Assembly (NCBI RefSeq): GCF_025717675.1
Contig: NZ_JAJIRT010000014.1
Location: forward strand, 1-64,000
DNA from: Paucibacter sp. DJ2R-2
GTDB lineage: Bacteria; Pseudomonadota; Gammaproteobacteria; Burkholderiales; Burkholderiaceae_C
DNA: 64,000 nt
Reading direction: 5' to 3'
A program made the translations under genes and the position numbers. Below the pieces are notes generated by a model that worked only from the letters and a program-made list of their open reading frames with translations, made no database searches and was not told the DNA's origin. Below, piece after piece: positions 1-11,409 of this stretch (positions within the stretch are counted from its first letter, which is position 1; each line of letters opens with the position of its first letter).

Positions 1-175
1 CCGGTGCTGGCGCACCATCGGGCTGCGCCCTCTGTCTGCTCAGTCTTCCAACAGACTCCTGAGCATCCAGGCCGTCTCTTGGCTGCGCCGACAGCCGTCC
101 GGTGCTGGCGCACCATCGGGCTGCGCCCTCTGTCTGCTCAGTCTTCCAACAGACTCCTGAGCATCCAGGCCGTCT
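1..175. repeat. 98-bp-period tandem duplication at the dps 3' end
   Basis: Bases 1-77 and 99-175 are identical and offset by 98 bp; 21 bp of different sequence separates them. The right copy contains the last 12 codons and the stop of dps on the minus strand, plus its 3' flank. The left copy therefore carries a second, detached version of the Dps C-terminus ([11 protein letters not shown] and stop). Each copy includes a small hairpin, GGTGC/GCACC. The left copy is cut by the window edge, so more units may lie outside. Confidence 0.95.
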
Positions 176-644
176 GTTCATGCACCGTCAGTCGCTGGGT
201 CAGCAGGTCGGCGCTGGGCTCGTCGCTGGCTTTGTCGACGGCGGCGAACAGGCTGCGTGCCGTGCGGGCCACGCCTTCGTGGCCTTCGACCAAGATGCGC
301 ACCATCTCCAGGGCCTTGGGCGGCTGGGTCGGGGCGTCGGGCAGACTGCTGAGCTGGGCGAACTGGGCGTAGGAGCCCGGCGCCACATGGCCCAGCGAGC
401 GGATGCGCTCGGCGATCGGGTCGACCGCGTTCCACAGCTCCGTGTACTGGGCCATGAACATGGTGTGCAGGGTGTTGAACATCGGCCCCGTCACATTCCA
501 GTGGAAGTTGTGCGTGGTCAGGTAGAGCGTGTAGGTGTCGGCGAGCAGCTTGGACAAGCCGGCGGCGATGGCGGCGCGGTCTTTCTCGCTGATGCCGATA
601 TTGATGCTGCTGGCGTTGGACTTGGCGACGGGCTTCTTGGCCAT
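138..644 (-). CDS. dps: Dps family DNA-binding ferritin-like protein
   Basis: 168 aa, the usual Dps length. Dps forms a cytoplasmic dodecamer that oxidises Fe(II) with H2O2, stores the iron and coats DNA under stress. The ferroxidase ligands are visible in [13 protein letters not shown] (His near residue 45, Trp-Asn after it) and in [11 protein letters not shown] (Asp and Glu near residues 75-79). The N-terminus is Lys-rich (MAKKPVAKS), as in DNA-binding Dps proteins. An AGGAG ribosome site lies 6 nt before the ATG. The last codons lie inside a tandem duplication. KatG and OxyR are also encoded in this window, which fits a peroxide-defence role. Confidence 0.95.
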   Translation of the reverse strand: MAKKPVAKSNASSINIGISEKDRAAIAAGLSKLLADTYTLYLTTHNFHWNVTGPMFNTLHTMFMAQYTELWNAVDPIAERIRSLGHVAPGSYAQFAQLSSLPDAPTQPPKALEMVRILVEGHEGVARTARSLFAAVDKASDEPSADLLTQRLTVHEQTAWMLRSLLED

Positions 645-706
645 GAGGACTCCTGTTCGAGAGCAAAGAATGGGGTGGGGCTGGCAAACACTATAGAGCG
701 GCGGCC
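645..706 (-). promoter_or_regulatory. Candidate dps promoter (sigma-S-like -10)
   Basis: Reading the minus strand, the hexamer TATAGT (plus-strand 690-695) sits within CTATAGT about 45 bp before the dps start. It resembles the CTATACT -10 preferred by stationary-phase sigma-S promoters, and no good -35 is visible. The promoter would overlap the 3' end of the upstream WYL regulator gene. This is pattern matching only. Confidence 0.35.
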
Positions 707-1684
707 TCAGTCCTGGCTGCGGCGCAGCAGGGCGCGGGCATGGTCGGCCAGGGCATGGCGCAACGCAGCGGGCTCCAGGATCTCGAAATCAAAGGGCAGG
801 GCCGCCAGCTCGCGCGCCAGGCTGGCCAGATCGTCGATCTGGGCCGTCAGCTCCACGCCGCCCTCGGCGCGCGCCTGCAGCAGGCCGAGCTCGGGGTAGA
901 GGGCGCGGCGGGCGGCGTCCAGCCCGGTGTGCAAGAGCAAGCGCACTTGGTGGGCACGGGGCAGGCGGGCCAGGGCTTCGTTCAGGAATGCCAGCACATC
1001 AAATTCAGCCGGGCGTCCGAAGCTGGCGGCCAGGGGCTGCACCGCCAGCACCCGGTCCAGGCGGAAGGAGCGCAGGGCCTGGCGCAGATGGCAAAAGCCC
1101 ACCGCATACCAGGCGCCACCGCGCAGCCCCAGGCCGTAGACATCGAGCTGGCGCTCGCTGCAACTGCCGTCGCGGTCCTGATAGCGCAGGCTGACACGCT
1201 GCTGCGCCCGAGCGGCCGCGCTCAAGAGCGCCAGCTCCGCCTGCACACCCGCCGGCCGCCCATCGGACGGCGCCGCGCCGCGTCGCAAGTCCAGGGCCAC
1301 GGTCTCGTGAACATCGCTGAGTCGGCGCTTCACCGCCGCGGGCAGCACCCGTTCGAGCTTGGCGCGGCTGCTGTGCACGGCCGGCAGCATGCCGTCCAGG
1401 CCCAGCTCGCGCGCTGCCCGCAAGCCCATGGCCAGTGCCAGGGCCTCGTCGCTGTTGAACATCAGCGGCGGCAGTTTGTGGCCGGCGCTCAGGCCGTAGC
1501 CTCCGTCACGGCCGCGCTGCGCAGCCACCGGAATGCCCAGCTCGACCAGATGGCCGATGTAGCGGCGCAGGGTGCGCACATCGACACCCAGGGACTGCGC
1601 CAGCTCAGGCCCCGGGCTCAAGGCCTTGGCCTGTAGCAATTCCAGCAGGGCCAGGACGCGGCGGGTCGGGTTCTCCTGTTGCAT
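707..1684 (-). CDS. YafY-type WYL-domain transcriptional regulator
   Basis: 325 aa from the start [20 protein letters not shown] longer reading frame exists to 1741, but it would run further toward the divergent exporter gene. Residues 1-60 form a DeoR-type winged helix-turn-helix ([19 protein letters not shown]). The middle holds a WYL sensor domain whose equivalent motif reads [18 protein letters not shown]-terminal WCX-like extension follows. Proteins of this class bind DNA and respond to small or nucleic-acid ligands. The divergent LysE exporter 95 bp away is the natural candidate target, though this is an inference. The ligand is unknown. Confidence 0.85.
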   Translation of the reverse strand: MQQENPTRRVLALLELLQAKALSPGPELAQSLGVDVRTLRRYIGHLVELGIPVAAQRGRDGGYGLSAGHKLPPLMFNSDEALALAMGLRAARELGLDGMLPAVHSSRAKLERVLPAAVKRRLSDVHETVALDLRRGAAPSDGRPAGVQAELALLSAAARAQQRVSLRYQDRDGSCSERQLDVYGLGLRGGAWYAVGFCHLRQALRSFRLDRVLAVQPLAASFGRPAEFDVLAFLNEALARLPRAHQVRLLLHTGLDAARRALYPELGLLQARAEGGVELTAQIDDLASLARELAALPFDFEILEPAALRHALADHARALLRRSQD

Positions 1685-1779
1685 ACAGGGCGGATTATGT
1701 CCGGTATGACTTCTAGACTGGCGGCCTGTGCCCCCGAGCATGCAGCCCTTCAGCTTTCCTCTGCCTCCCTCTGCCTCCC

Positions 1780-2433
1780 ATGGAACCGACCCACAGCCTC
1801 TGGATCTTCTTCATCCTCACCTTCGGCATCATCGTCCTGCCGGGCCTGGACATGGCCTTCATCGTCGGCACGGCCGTGGCCTCGGGCGCACGCGCCGGGG
1901 GTGTCGCGCTGGCGGGCATCGTCGTCGGCGGCGTGCTCCATGTGCTGATCAACCTCAGCGGCTTGGCGGCCTTGCTGCTCTGGTGGCCGGCGGCCTTCAA
2001 TCTCTTGCTGCTGGCAGGTGCGGCCTATATGGCCTGGATTGGCTGGGGCATGGTGCGCGCAGCCTGGCAGCCGGCTGTTGCTGCTGCAGCCGAGGAAGTC
2101 AGCCAGCCTGCCCGCTTGCCGCAGTCGTCCATGGCGATCTTCAGCAAAGGCGTTTTGAACTGCCTGCTCAACCCCAAGGCCTATGCCTTCATGCTGGCCG
2201 TGTTCCCGGCCTATCTGCAGACCCAGGAGCGCAGCGTGGCCGCCCAAGCGGCCCTGCTCAGCGCCATCATTGCCGGCAACCAGATCGTCATCTACGGCAC
2301 GGTGCTGCTCAGCGCGCTCGGCGCCCGCCGCGTGGCGGCTCCGGGCGCTGGTGTACAACGTGGCTTGCTGGCGGGCGTGGGCCTGCTGCTGATGGCTGCC
2401 GCGGCGCTGACCCTGCTCAGTGCTTGGAAATGA
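1780..2433 (+). CDS. LysE/RhtB family amino-acid exporter
   Basis: 217 aa inner-membrane protein with about six hydrophobic segments and the family N-terminus (FGIIVLPGLDMAFIVGTA). The mid-region NCLLNPKAYAFMLAVFPAYL is the typical LysE NPK motif. The family exports amino acids or homoserine-lactone-like compounds, and the substrate cannot be read from sequence. It is divergent from a WYL regulator, a common arrangement for locally regulated exporters. Its last 17 bp overlap the end of the convergent diguanylate cyclase gene. Confidence 0.88.
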   Translation: MEPTHSLWIFFILTFGIIVLPGLDMAFIVGTAVASGARAGGVALAGIVVGGVLHVLINLSGLAALLLWWPAAFNLLLLAGAAYMAWIGWGMVRAAWQPAVAAAAEEVSQPARLPQSSMAIFSKGVLNCLLNPKAYAFMLAVFPAYLQTQERSVAAQAALLSAIIAGNQIVIYGTVLLSALGARRVAAPGAGVQRGLLAGVGLLLMAAAALTLLSAWK

Positions 2434-5236
2434 GAGTCGGCTGGCTCAGTCGCAGCCAGCCCCGTTTGACGCAGAACTGCGGCGCGCTGAGCAGTTCGCT
2501 GAGATCGGCCAGCGTGCCGCACTCTGCGCTTGCTGACAGGCCGACCCAGGTGTTGCGGCCGGCGCGCTTGGCCATGTAGAGCGCCTGGTCGGCCAGGCTG
2601 ACGACCTGCTGCCAGTCCAGGCGCTCGGGCTGTTCGGCGATGAAGGGCAGGGCGGCAAAACCGACCGAACAACTCAGGGCCAGGCTGCCGCCGGCGTCGA
2701 TGACAAAGGGCTGCTCGGCCACAGCGGCGCGTATGCGTTCGGCGAACAGCGGCCCGCTCGCAGCGTCCACGGCGCGCGCCACCACGAGGAATTCCTCGCC
2801 ACCCCAGCGCACCAGATAGTCCGACTCTCGGCAGGCGCGGCGCAGGCGTTCGCGCATCTGCACCAGCACGGCGTCGCCGGCCGGGTGGCCCCAGTCGTCG
2901 TTGACGCACTTGAAGTGGTCGATGTCCACCAGCAAAAAGACCAGGTCCGACTCCGTCGGGCGAGGCCGTTCGGGCTGGCGCCGCCAGTCTTGATAGAGGC
3001 GCAGGCATTGCGCCACTTCGGCGGCCAGGTGCTGCTCCAGAAAGCGCCGGTTGCGCAGGCCGGTCAGCGGGTCGGTCAGGCTGATGTCCTGGAGCGATTG
3101 GTAGGCGCGCTCCAGCTCCTGGTTCTTTTCCAAGACCTCGGCCTGGGCTTGGTGCAGATGGCCCAGGGTGGCCTCCAGGCGGCGGTAGTTGCTGGTGTTT
3201 TCGAGCGCGATCGAGCTGTAGGCGGCCAGGCTGCGGAAGATCAGCCGTTCACGGTCGGCATAGGCATGGGCCTGGGTCGATTGGATGGACATCACGCCCA
3301 GCACCCGCTCATTGGCGAGCAAGGGCATGAACATGGAGCTCAGGGTCGGCGCGGTGCCGGGCAGCAGCGACTGCAGCTGCGTCGGATCGATGTCGCGGAA
3401 GATCTCGCAGCGCTCGCGGGCGCAGCGCGCGGCCTGCGAGCCGCTGGCGTCCAGGGCGATGGCAAATGGCGCGATCGGCTGGCCGTTCTCGGTGCCATAG
3501 GCCAGGCGCAGCTCGGCCGCCTCGGCGTCGAGCAGGTAGATGGCGAAATGCTGGGCGCTCAGCAGGCCGTGGACATTGCGGTCCAGGGTGGCGTAGACCG
3601 CCTGCTCCTGCAGATGCGCGGTGATCTCCTGGCCGATCAGGCCGAGCTTCTCCAGCGTCGCCCCGGTCTGGCTGAGCAACTCGGCGCGTTCGGCCGATGC
3701 TTCGGCCAGTTGGCGCAGATGCTCGCCCTCGGCCTTGATGCGTTCGTTCTGGAACTTGGCCTCAACCGACAGCAGGCGCTGGCTGACCTCATGCCGATGC
3801 ACCTCTTCGATGGCCGCCCGTGCTTTGCCGGCGTAGACATAGGCTTGCTGGCCCTGGCCCAGGCGCGCGTACTCGGCGGCGATGGCGTCATAGAAGCTGG
3901 GCGGCACGTTGTGCTGCGTGTCGGCCGGGAACACGGCCAGGGCCTTCAGCAGGTAGTGCAGGCTGGCACTGGCCTCGCGAAGGTCCGGCGGCGCCGGCAG
4001 CACATGGCGGCCGTGCAGCTTGGCCATGCTGCGCAGGGCTTCCGCGTGGTGCAAGGCCATGTCGGTGGCGGCCGCCAGTTCGAGCGCCTGCTGTGCGGTC
4101 GCCCAAGCCTGATCGGCGCGGCCCAGCTCGGACAGGCATTCGGTCGCCACCACCATCGCGCTCAGGCGCAGGTCCAAACTGCGTGGGATGGCGCCGGGCG
4201 CTTCCAGGCGCAGGGCCGTGGCCAGGGCAGCCTCATACTGGCGCTGGTCGCGTTGCAGCTCGGCCAGGTAGAGCAGGCCTATGGTGTAAATGCGCGAGCC
4301 CTGCACAGGCGCCAGCAAGCTCAGGCCTTCATTGAGCGAAGCCTGCGAAGCCTCCAGCTGGCCGAGCCGGCATTGCACCGTGCCCACCTGCAGCAGGGCC
4401 AAGCCAAGCACCAGGGGCCAGCCGGTCGGCCGGGCGATGTCCAGGCTGCGCTGCATCCATTCCATGGCTTGGCGCTCGTCACCCAGATTGGAGAAGGCCA
4501 CGCCCATGGTGGTCAGGGTCAGGGCCAGCTGGCGCCGCATACCGGCCTGGGTCAGGCCGCTGACGGTGTCGCTGCAGACCTGGAGCACCGTGCTGAAATC
4601 GGAATGGCGCAGGGCCTCGAAGCTCAAGAATTCATTGCACAACATGTGCAAGGCCGGGTGAGCCGGGCGCGCTCTCAGCTCGCGCACATGGCCCATCCAC
4701 TGCGCCGATGCGGCAGGCCCGTCCTGGCGCAGGGCCGCATGGGCCAGGCAGAGCTGTGCGAATTCCAGGCGGAAGTCGTCGCCGCAGCCGACCGCCACAC
4801 TGGCCGCGGCGTCGAGCTCGCGGCAGCGCAGAGTCAAGTCGTAGCGGTCGCCGGCGATCTGGGCCAGCAGCAGGTGGGCATCGGAGAGCAGCGGCATCTC
4901 GCCCTGCTGGCGTGCCAGCTCCACCACCTGGCGCGCTTGCGCCTGGGCCGTGTCCAGCTCGGCAAACAGCCACAGGCATTCAGCCTGCAGCAGTTGCAAA
5001 CGCAGGCGCAGGCCGGCCGCCGTGCCACCCGAACTCAGCGCAGGGGCGGCCGGCCCATCCAGCAGTTCGGCCAGCAGCAGTTCGGCCAGCTGCTGCGCGC
5101 GCCGCGTGTGGCGCTCGCGCAGATGCCAGGCCAAGGCCACGCGATCGTGCACGCTGGCGGCGGCGCCCGCGGTGTGGAGTCGAGCCTCCAGCGCGGCAAA
5201 CTCATCGTCGGTCAGGATCAGATGCATGGCGCGCAT
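2417..5236 (-). CDS. TPR-GAF-GGDEF diguanylate cyclase
   Basis: 939 aa, soluble, with no signal or membrane segment. Residues 1-500 are TPR-like helical repeats, opening with a motif shared with two other proteins here (VALAWHLRERHTRRAQQLAE). Residues about 530-680 form a GAF domain (AIYLLDAEAAELRLAYG). The GGDEF domain follows SLTDPLTGLRNRRF, with active site GGEEF at 812-816 and an RxxD inhibitory site (RESD) at 803-806. It should make cyclic-di-GMP from GTP with product feedback. The GAF is strikingly like that of the kinase at 12329-15199. MHL three codons downstream is an alternative start. Confidence 0.93.
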   Translation of the reverse strand: MRAMHLILTDDEFAALEARLHTAGAAASVHDRVALAWHLRERHTRRAQQLAELLLAELLDGPAAPALSSGGTAAGLRLRLQLLQAECLWLFAELDTAQAQARQVVELARQQGEMPLLSDAHLLLAQIAGDRYDLTLRCRELDAAASVAVGCGDDFRLEFAQLCLAHAALRQDGPAASAQWMGHVRELRARPAHPALHMLCNEFLSFEALRHSDFSTVLQVCSDTVSGLTQAGMRRQLALTLTTMGVAFSNLGDERQAMEWMQRSLDIARPTGWPLVLGLALLQVGTVQCRLGQLEASQASLNEGLSLLAPVQGSRIYTIGLLYLAELQRDQRQYEAALATALRLEAPGAIPRSLDLRLSAMVVATECLSELGRADQAWATAQQALELAAATDMALHHAEALRSMAKLHGRHVLPAPPDLREASASLHYLLKALAVFPADTQHNVPPSFYDAIAAEYARLGQGQQAYVYAGKARAAIEEVHRHEVSQRLLSVEAKFQNERIKAEGEHLRQLAEASAERAELLSQTGATLEKLGLIGQEITAHLQEQAVYATLDRNVHGLLSAQHFAIYLLDAEAAELRLAYGTENGQPIAPFAIALDASGSQAARCARERCEIFRDIDPTQLQSLLPGTAPTLSSMFMPLLANERVLGVMSIQSTQAHAYADRERLIFRSLAAYSSIALENTSNYRRLEATLGHLHQAQAEVLEKNQELERAYQSLQDISLTDPLTGLRNRRFLEQHLAAEVAQCLRLYQDWRRQPERPRPTESDLVFLLVDIDHFKCVNDDWGHPAGDAVLVQMRERLRRACRESDYLVRWGGEEFLVVARAVDAASGPLFAERIRAAVAEQPFVIDAGGSLALSCSVGFAALPFIAEQPERLDWQQVVSLADQALYMAKRAGRNTWVGLSASAECGTLADLSELLSAPQFCVKRGWLRLSQPTLISKH

Positions 5237-5261
5237 TCTGTCAGCCCGCAGGCGCCAAAAC

Positions 5262-5290
5262 GAAGGGCTCGCGGGTCAGGCGAGCCCTTC
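5262..5290 (-). terminator. Rho-independent terminator of the katG transcript
   Basis: A perfect 11-bp stem (5262-5272 with 5280-5290, GAAGGGCTCGC) has a 7-nt loop. On the minus strand it is followed by GTTTTGG. It sits 37 bp beyond the stop of the small reading frame behind katG, so katG and the small frame probably share one transcript. Confidence 0.82.
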
Positions 5291-5326
5291 TTGCTGTGCA
5301 TCAATGCCGCTTTCGCGGCACGGCGT

Positions 5327-5443
5327 TCAATGCGGCTGCTTGTGCGTGAATTGCAGCAGCATGCCCAGGCCCGCGGCGGCCCCGCCGCAATGGATGGCCA
5401 GTCCAGCCAGCAGGCGCAAGCTTCGGCGCATCTTCAGGTCCAT
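5327..5443 (-). CDS. 38-aa putative membrane microprotein behind katG
   Basis: A short frame of 38 codons starts 15 bp after the katG stop, reading MDLKMRRSLRLLAGLAIH then CGGAAAGLGMLLQFTHKQPH. A good ribosome site (GGGAG) lies 8 nt before the ATG. A terminator lies 37 bp beyond the stop. The basic N-terminus followed by a small-residue hydrophobic stretch (about residues 10-32) suggests a single membrane segment. I recognise no family. Support comes from position, ribosome site and terminator, and translation is not proven. Confidence 0.5.
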   Translation of the reverse strand: MDLKMRRSLRLLAGLAIHCGGAAAGLGMLLQFTHKQPH

Positions 5444-5458
5444 GTCTGACTCCCGATT

Positions 5459-7756
<2,298 letters not shown>

Positions 7757-8509
7757 ATGACCATGGCCATGCGCTGGAGTCCCTTCTTGTTTCGCTGGCA
7801 CCGCTGGCTGGGCTACTTGGTGGCCTTGCAGGTGCTGGCCTGGATCCTCGGCGGGCTGATCTTTGCCTGGCTGCCGTTTCAAGCCTGGGTCAAGGGCGGC
7901 GAGGTCTTGCGCAAGCCGCAGATTTCGCTGCCGGTGGGCTGGCAACTGAAACAGCAGGATCTGCCCGGCGACCGGGGCGCACTGCTGGCCCTGCAGAGCG
8001 TGGCGACGCCGGACGGCCCGGCGCTCAAGCTTCGTTATGCCGAGGGCGGCGAAGTCTGGATGCGCGCCGGTGGCGGCCCCCTGGCCGCGCCAACGGCGGC
8101 CGAGATCGAGGCCTTTGCCCGCTCGCTCTACATCGGCGAGGGGCGCTTCTTGGGCGTCGAGCAGATCGAGGCCGTGCCGCGCCGGCTCGGGCTGGTGCGC
8201 GAACTGGGCGAACGCTCAGGGCCGGTGTGGCGGGCCCGCTTCGATGATCGTTTCAGCAGCCGTTTCTACTTCGACCCCCGCAGCGGCGAACTGCTGGCCG
8301 TGCGCAACGAGGCCTGGGTGGTCTATGACTTCTTCTGGCGCTTGCACCTGATGGACTACCAGGGCGGCGAAGACTTCAACAACAGCCTCTTGCGCGCCGC
8401 TGCGGCTGCGGCCCTGTTCTTGGTCGCCAGCGGACTGGCGCTCAGCGCCTTGGCTTTGCGTCGTGCTTTCCGCCGGGTATCGAAGCGCCCAAGCCACGAA
8501 AGTTTTTGA
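7757..8509 (+). CDS. PepSY-domain membrane protein
   Basis: 250 aa. The N-terminus MRWSPFLFRWHRWLGYLVALQVLAWILG-type segment is a first membrane helix with the HRW-G pattern of PepSY-associated membrane proteins. A periplasmic domain of about 170 aa includes a PepSY-like end (SRFYFDPRSGELLAVRNEA, then VYDFFWRLHLMDY). A second helix near residues 213-236 is followed by a basic tail. Related proteins sit near iron or haem reductase functions, but no reaction can be assigned. Three Met codons stand close together at the start (MTMAM). Confidence 0.78.
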   Translation: MTMAMRWSPFLFRWHRWLGYLVALQVLAWILGGLIFAWLPFQAWVKGGEVLRKPQISLPVGWQLKQQDLPGDRGALLALQSVATPDGPALKLRYAEGGEVWMRAGGGPLAAPTAAEIEAFARSLYIGEGRFLGVEQIEAVPRRLGLVRELGERSGPVWRARFDDRFSSRFYFDPRSGELLAVRNEAWVVYDFFWRLHLMDYQGGEDFNNSLLRAAAAAALFLVASGLALSALALRRAFRRVSKRPSHESF

Positions 8510-8633
8510 TAGGTCTGGCTTGGCCCTAGCGCAAGAGGCCAGCGCATTTGCCCGCCTTGAGGCATGTAGACTGAAACGCATCGTTCTTGCTTTGACTCGA
8601 TCCTGCTGTTTCTTAAACCATGCAACCAGAGTT

Positions 8634-10298
8634 TTGCGCTTGAGATCCTTTCTTCAAAGCCTGCTGATTGCGTTGCGCGTGCACTCGGTCAGTCTGAAGA
8701 TCGGCCATCGCTTGGCCCTCAGTTATGGCGCGGTGATCCTCTTGCTCGTGCTGACCATGGCGACGGCCGTCTTTCAGCTCAAGACTTTGAGTGAGACGAC
8801 CGGCGAAGCGCTGAACGACCGCTACCCCAAGACTTTGTTGGTCAACCAGCTGACGCAGGAGTTAGGGCTGATTGCTCGCGCCATGCGCAATGCGCTGATC
8901 CTGGCGGAAGACGAGCAGGTCGCAGAACAGTTGCGCGATATTTCCGCAGCCAAGATACGCATGACGCAGACCCTGGTCGAGCTCAAGCAAAGTGTCCGCG
9001 ATCCGGTGGCGCTGGACTTGATGGACAAGATTCGCGTGGTCCATTCGGCCTATGTCATCAACCAGGACGACTTCATCCAGCTGATCGGCAGCCAGCGCAT
9101 GGGTGAGGCGCGCAACTTGCTGGTGGTGGATCTGCACGGCTACCAAAACACCTATTTCGAACTGTTGGAGCAACTCCGGCGCTTTCAAAGCGAGCGCATG
9201 GTGACGGCCAGCCATGAAGTGGAGCGCGCCTATCTCAGCTCGCGCAATTGGATACTGTCCATTGCTGCATTGGCTCTGTTGCTGAGTGTGCTGGTGACGG
9301 CATCCATCACGCGCTCATTGCTGGCCAAGCTGGGCGGCGAGCCGGAGTACGCAGCCGAAGTCGCACGCACCATCGCCGCGGGAAATCTGCGCGTGGATGT
9401 CGAAGTGGGCAACCGTGATGTGAGTAGCCTGCTGTATGCAATGAAGCTGATGCAAGGCAAGCTGATTGAGCGTGACGAAGCCGTGCAGCAGGTCAATGCT
9501 GAACTGGTCCAACTGATTGAGACCCTGCGCCTGACTCAGAGTGAACTGGTGGCGCAAGAGAAGCTGGCGGCATTGGGGGCCTTGGTGGCGGGTATTGCCC
9601 ATGAGTTGAATACGCCGATTGGCAATGGTTTGCTGGCCGCCAGCACCGTTGTCGACAGAACCAGCAGCTTCGAGCGCAATGGCTTGCAGACTCTGACGCG
9701 CAGCAGCTTGGTGCGCTATCTGAATGAGATGGAGGCCGCCGGCGATATCTTGCTGCGCAATCTGTCACGTGCATCGGAGCTGATCGTTAGCTTCAAGCAA
9801 TTGGCGGTTGATCGCCAGAGCGCGCAAAGGCGGCGCTTTGCGCTGACTGACGTGGTCAACGAGGTCTGTTTGACGCTGCAGCCCTCCCTCAAGGCCGGCG
9901 CCTTTCACCTGGAACAGCAGATTCCCCCCGACATCCGAATGCTCAGCTACCCCGGACCCTTGGGGCAGGTTCTTGGCAATTTGATCAACAACGCCATTCG
10001 CCATGGCTTCGAAGATCGCGATGAAGGCCTGATCTGCATCACCGCCATCATGAAAGACGCTGGCCACCTCGAACTGACGGTACGGGACAACGGGCGCGGG
10101 ATTGATCCGGCACATCTGCACCGTGTGTTTGAACCCTTCTTCACGACCCGGTTGGGCAGTGGCGGTTCCGGCCTTGGGCTGCATATTGCCTTCAATATCG
10201 TCACCAGCATTTTGGCCGGCAAGATTCGAGTTGACAGTGTGCCGGGCCAGGGCTGTACCGTCACCCTCTTGCTGCCCCTGGAGACGATAGACAGCTGA
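8634..10298 (+). CDS. Membrane histidine kinase (4-helix sensor, HAMP, HPK4-type core)
   Basis: About 554 aa if it starts at the TTG at 8634. The in-frame ATG at 8463 would overlap the PepSY gene, and a GTG at 8679 is also possible. A first membrane helix (SYGAVILLLVLTMATAVFQL) precedes a periplasmic helical bundle of about 170 aa. A second helix (WILSIAALALLLSVLVTASI), HAMP and a coiled coil lead to the H-box AHELNTPIGN, His about 323. The ATPase domain has NLINNAIRHG, DNGRGI and GSGGSGLGLHIA. It autophosphorylates in response to a periplasmic cue, probably via the binding protein encoded next. No response regulator is adjacent. Confidence 0.85.
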   Translation: MRLRSFLQSLLIALRVHSVSLKIGHRLALSYGAVILLLVLTMATAVFQLKTLSETTGEALNDRYPKTLLVNQLTQELGLIARAMRNALILAEDEQVAEQLRDISAAKIRMTQTLVELKQSVRDPVALDLMDKIRVVHSAYVINQDDFIQLIGSQRMGEARNLLVVDLHGYQNTYFELLEQLRRFQSERMVTASHEVERAYLSSRNWILSIAALALLLSVLVTASITRSLLAKLGGEPEYAAEVARTIAAGNLRVDVEVGNRDVSSLLYAMKLMQGKLIERDEAVQQVNAELVQLIETLRLTQSELVAQEKLAALGALVAGIAHELNTPIGNGLLAASTVVDRTSSFERNGLQTLTRSSLVRYLNEMEAAGDILLRNLSRASELIVSFKQLAVDRQSAQRRRFALTDVVNEVCLTLQPSLKAGAFHLEQQIPPDIRMLSYPGPLGQVLGNLINNAIRHGFEDRDEGLICITAIMKDAGHLELTVRDNGRGIDPAHLHRVFEPFFTTRLGSGGSGLGLHIAFNIVTSILAGKIRVDSVPGQGCTVTLLLPLETIDS

Positions 10299-10395
10299 GG
10301 ACGGCTGAGCCAAGATGTGCAGGCATGGCCGGGTTCGAGCCTCGGGACAGCTGCTCTGGCCAAGCCCCATGAAGCGAAAAACCAAGGGGACGCAG

Positions 10396-11409
10396 ATGGA
10401 CAAACGCAAAGTTCAGGACCTGGAACTTCAGACCCTCCGACGTGGTTTGGTTTTGGCGCCCTTGGCGGGAGTCGGCCTTGGGGCTTTGGGTCTGCGATCC
10501 GCACAGGCCGCGGCGCCGCAAGTGGTCTACCTGACGCCCGGTTTGGATCTGCCCTTTTGGCGCACCCTGGGTCAGGGCGTTCAACAGTATGTTGAAGCCC
10601 GAGGGCATGGCTTTCAGGTCTTGGACAGTCGCAACAGCGATGCCCTGCAACTGCAGAACGCGCAGGCCGCGCTGGCCAAGGGCGTGGCGGGTTTGGTGCT
10701 CTCACCGACCAGCAGCAAGTCGGCGGTTGATGTGCTGGACTTGGCCAGCAAAGCCCGGGTGCCGGTGGTGGTGGCCGATATCGGCACCAATGGCGGCGAC
10801 TATGTCTCCTACGTCAAGTCAGACAACTACAAGGGCGCTTACGGTGTAGGCGAGGCCTTGGCCCAGGTCATGAAGGAGCGCGGCTGGCAGGGCGAGCCCT
10901 ATGCCATGTGCACGATTGCCTTGGACCGAAAAAACGGCCAGGACCGCACCAATGGCTTTCGTGATGCGATGCGCGATGCCGGCTTTGGCAAGGAACTGGC
11001 GCTGCGGCAGATGAAGACCTACAGCACCGAAGAGACCTATGGCTTCGTCAAGGACTTGCTGACCCAGCACCCCAGGCTGCGTGGCTTGTTTGTCGAGGTG
11101 GATCAGCCCACGCTCGGCGCTTTGCAGGCGATTCGTGAGCTGAAGCGATCCAACGACTTGCTGCTGGGGTCCTTCGATGGCATTCCCGAGTTTGTCGACT
11201 TGCTCAGACGCAAGGCCCTGGTCGCGGTGGGCATGCAGCAGCCATTGTTGATGGGCAGTCAGGCCGCAGAAGCGCTGCTGGCGAGCCGCAGCGCTGCGTC
11301 GCAGCCGGCCAAGCAGATTCTGGTGCCGGTCTTGATTGCGACCAACCAAAACATCGACCAATGGCTGCCTGTGGCCAAGAAAACGGTCTTCGGCAGCGAC
11401 GTCAAATAG
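10396..11409 (+). CDS. Periplasmic sugar-type substrate-binding protein (Peripla_BP_4)
   Basis: 337 aa from the ATG preceded by AAGGGGA; an ATG nine codons upstream is weaker. A signal peptide containing an Arg pair (TLRRGLVLAPLAG, cleavage after SAQA) may use Tat. The mature protein has the two-lobe RbsB/TorT fold features: YLTPGLDLPFWRTLGQGVQ, VLSPTSSKSAVDVLDLA, VPVVVADIGTNGGDYVSYV and LLLGSFDGIPEFVDLLRR. No ABC permease or ATPase is nearby. It lies 97 bp behind a kinase with a periplasmic helical bundle. The likeliest role is ligand capture for that kinase, as in TorT-TorS or LuxP-LuxQ; this is an inference. Confidence 0.85.
   Translation: MDKRKVQDLELQTLRRGLVLAPLAGVGLGALGLRSAQAAAPQVVYLTPGLDLPFWRTLGQGVQQYVEARGHGFQVLDSRNSDALQLQNAQAALAKGVAGLVLSPTSSKSAVDVLDLASKARVPVVVADIGTNGGDYVSYVKSDNYKGAYGVGEALAQVMKERGWQGEPYAMCTIALDRKNGQDRTNGFRDAMRDAGFGKELALRQMKTYSTEETYGFVKDLLTQHPRLRGLFVEVDQPTLGALQAIRELKRSNDLLLGSFDGIPEFVDLLRRKALVAVGMQQPLLMGSQAAEALLASRSAASQPAKQILVPVLIATNQNIDQWLPVAKKTVFGSDVK

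Noticed and set aside
2885-5449. An 854-codon plus-strand frame antisense to the diguanylate cyclase
   Set aside because: Shadow of the TPR-GAF-GGDEF gene with no domain or ribosome site.
8463-8633. N-terminal extension of the membrane kinase from the ATG at 8463
   Set aside because: It overlaps the PepSY gene and reads as non-membrane, Cys-containing filler before the first helix; a TTG or GTG start is likelier.
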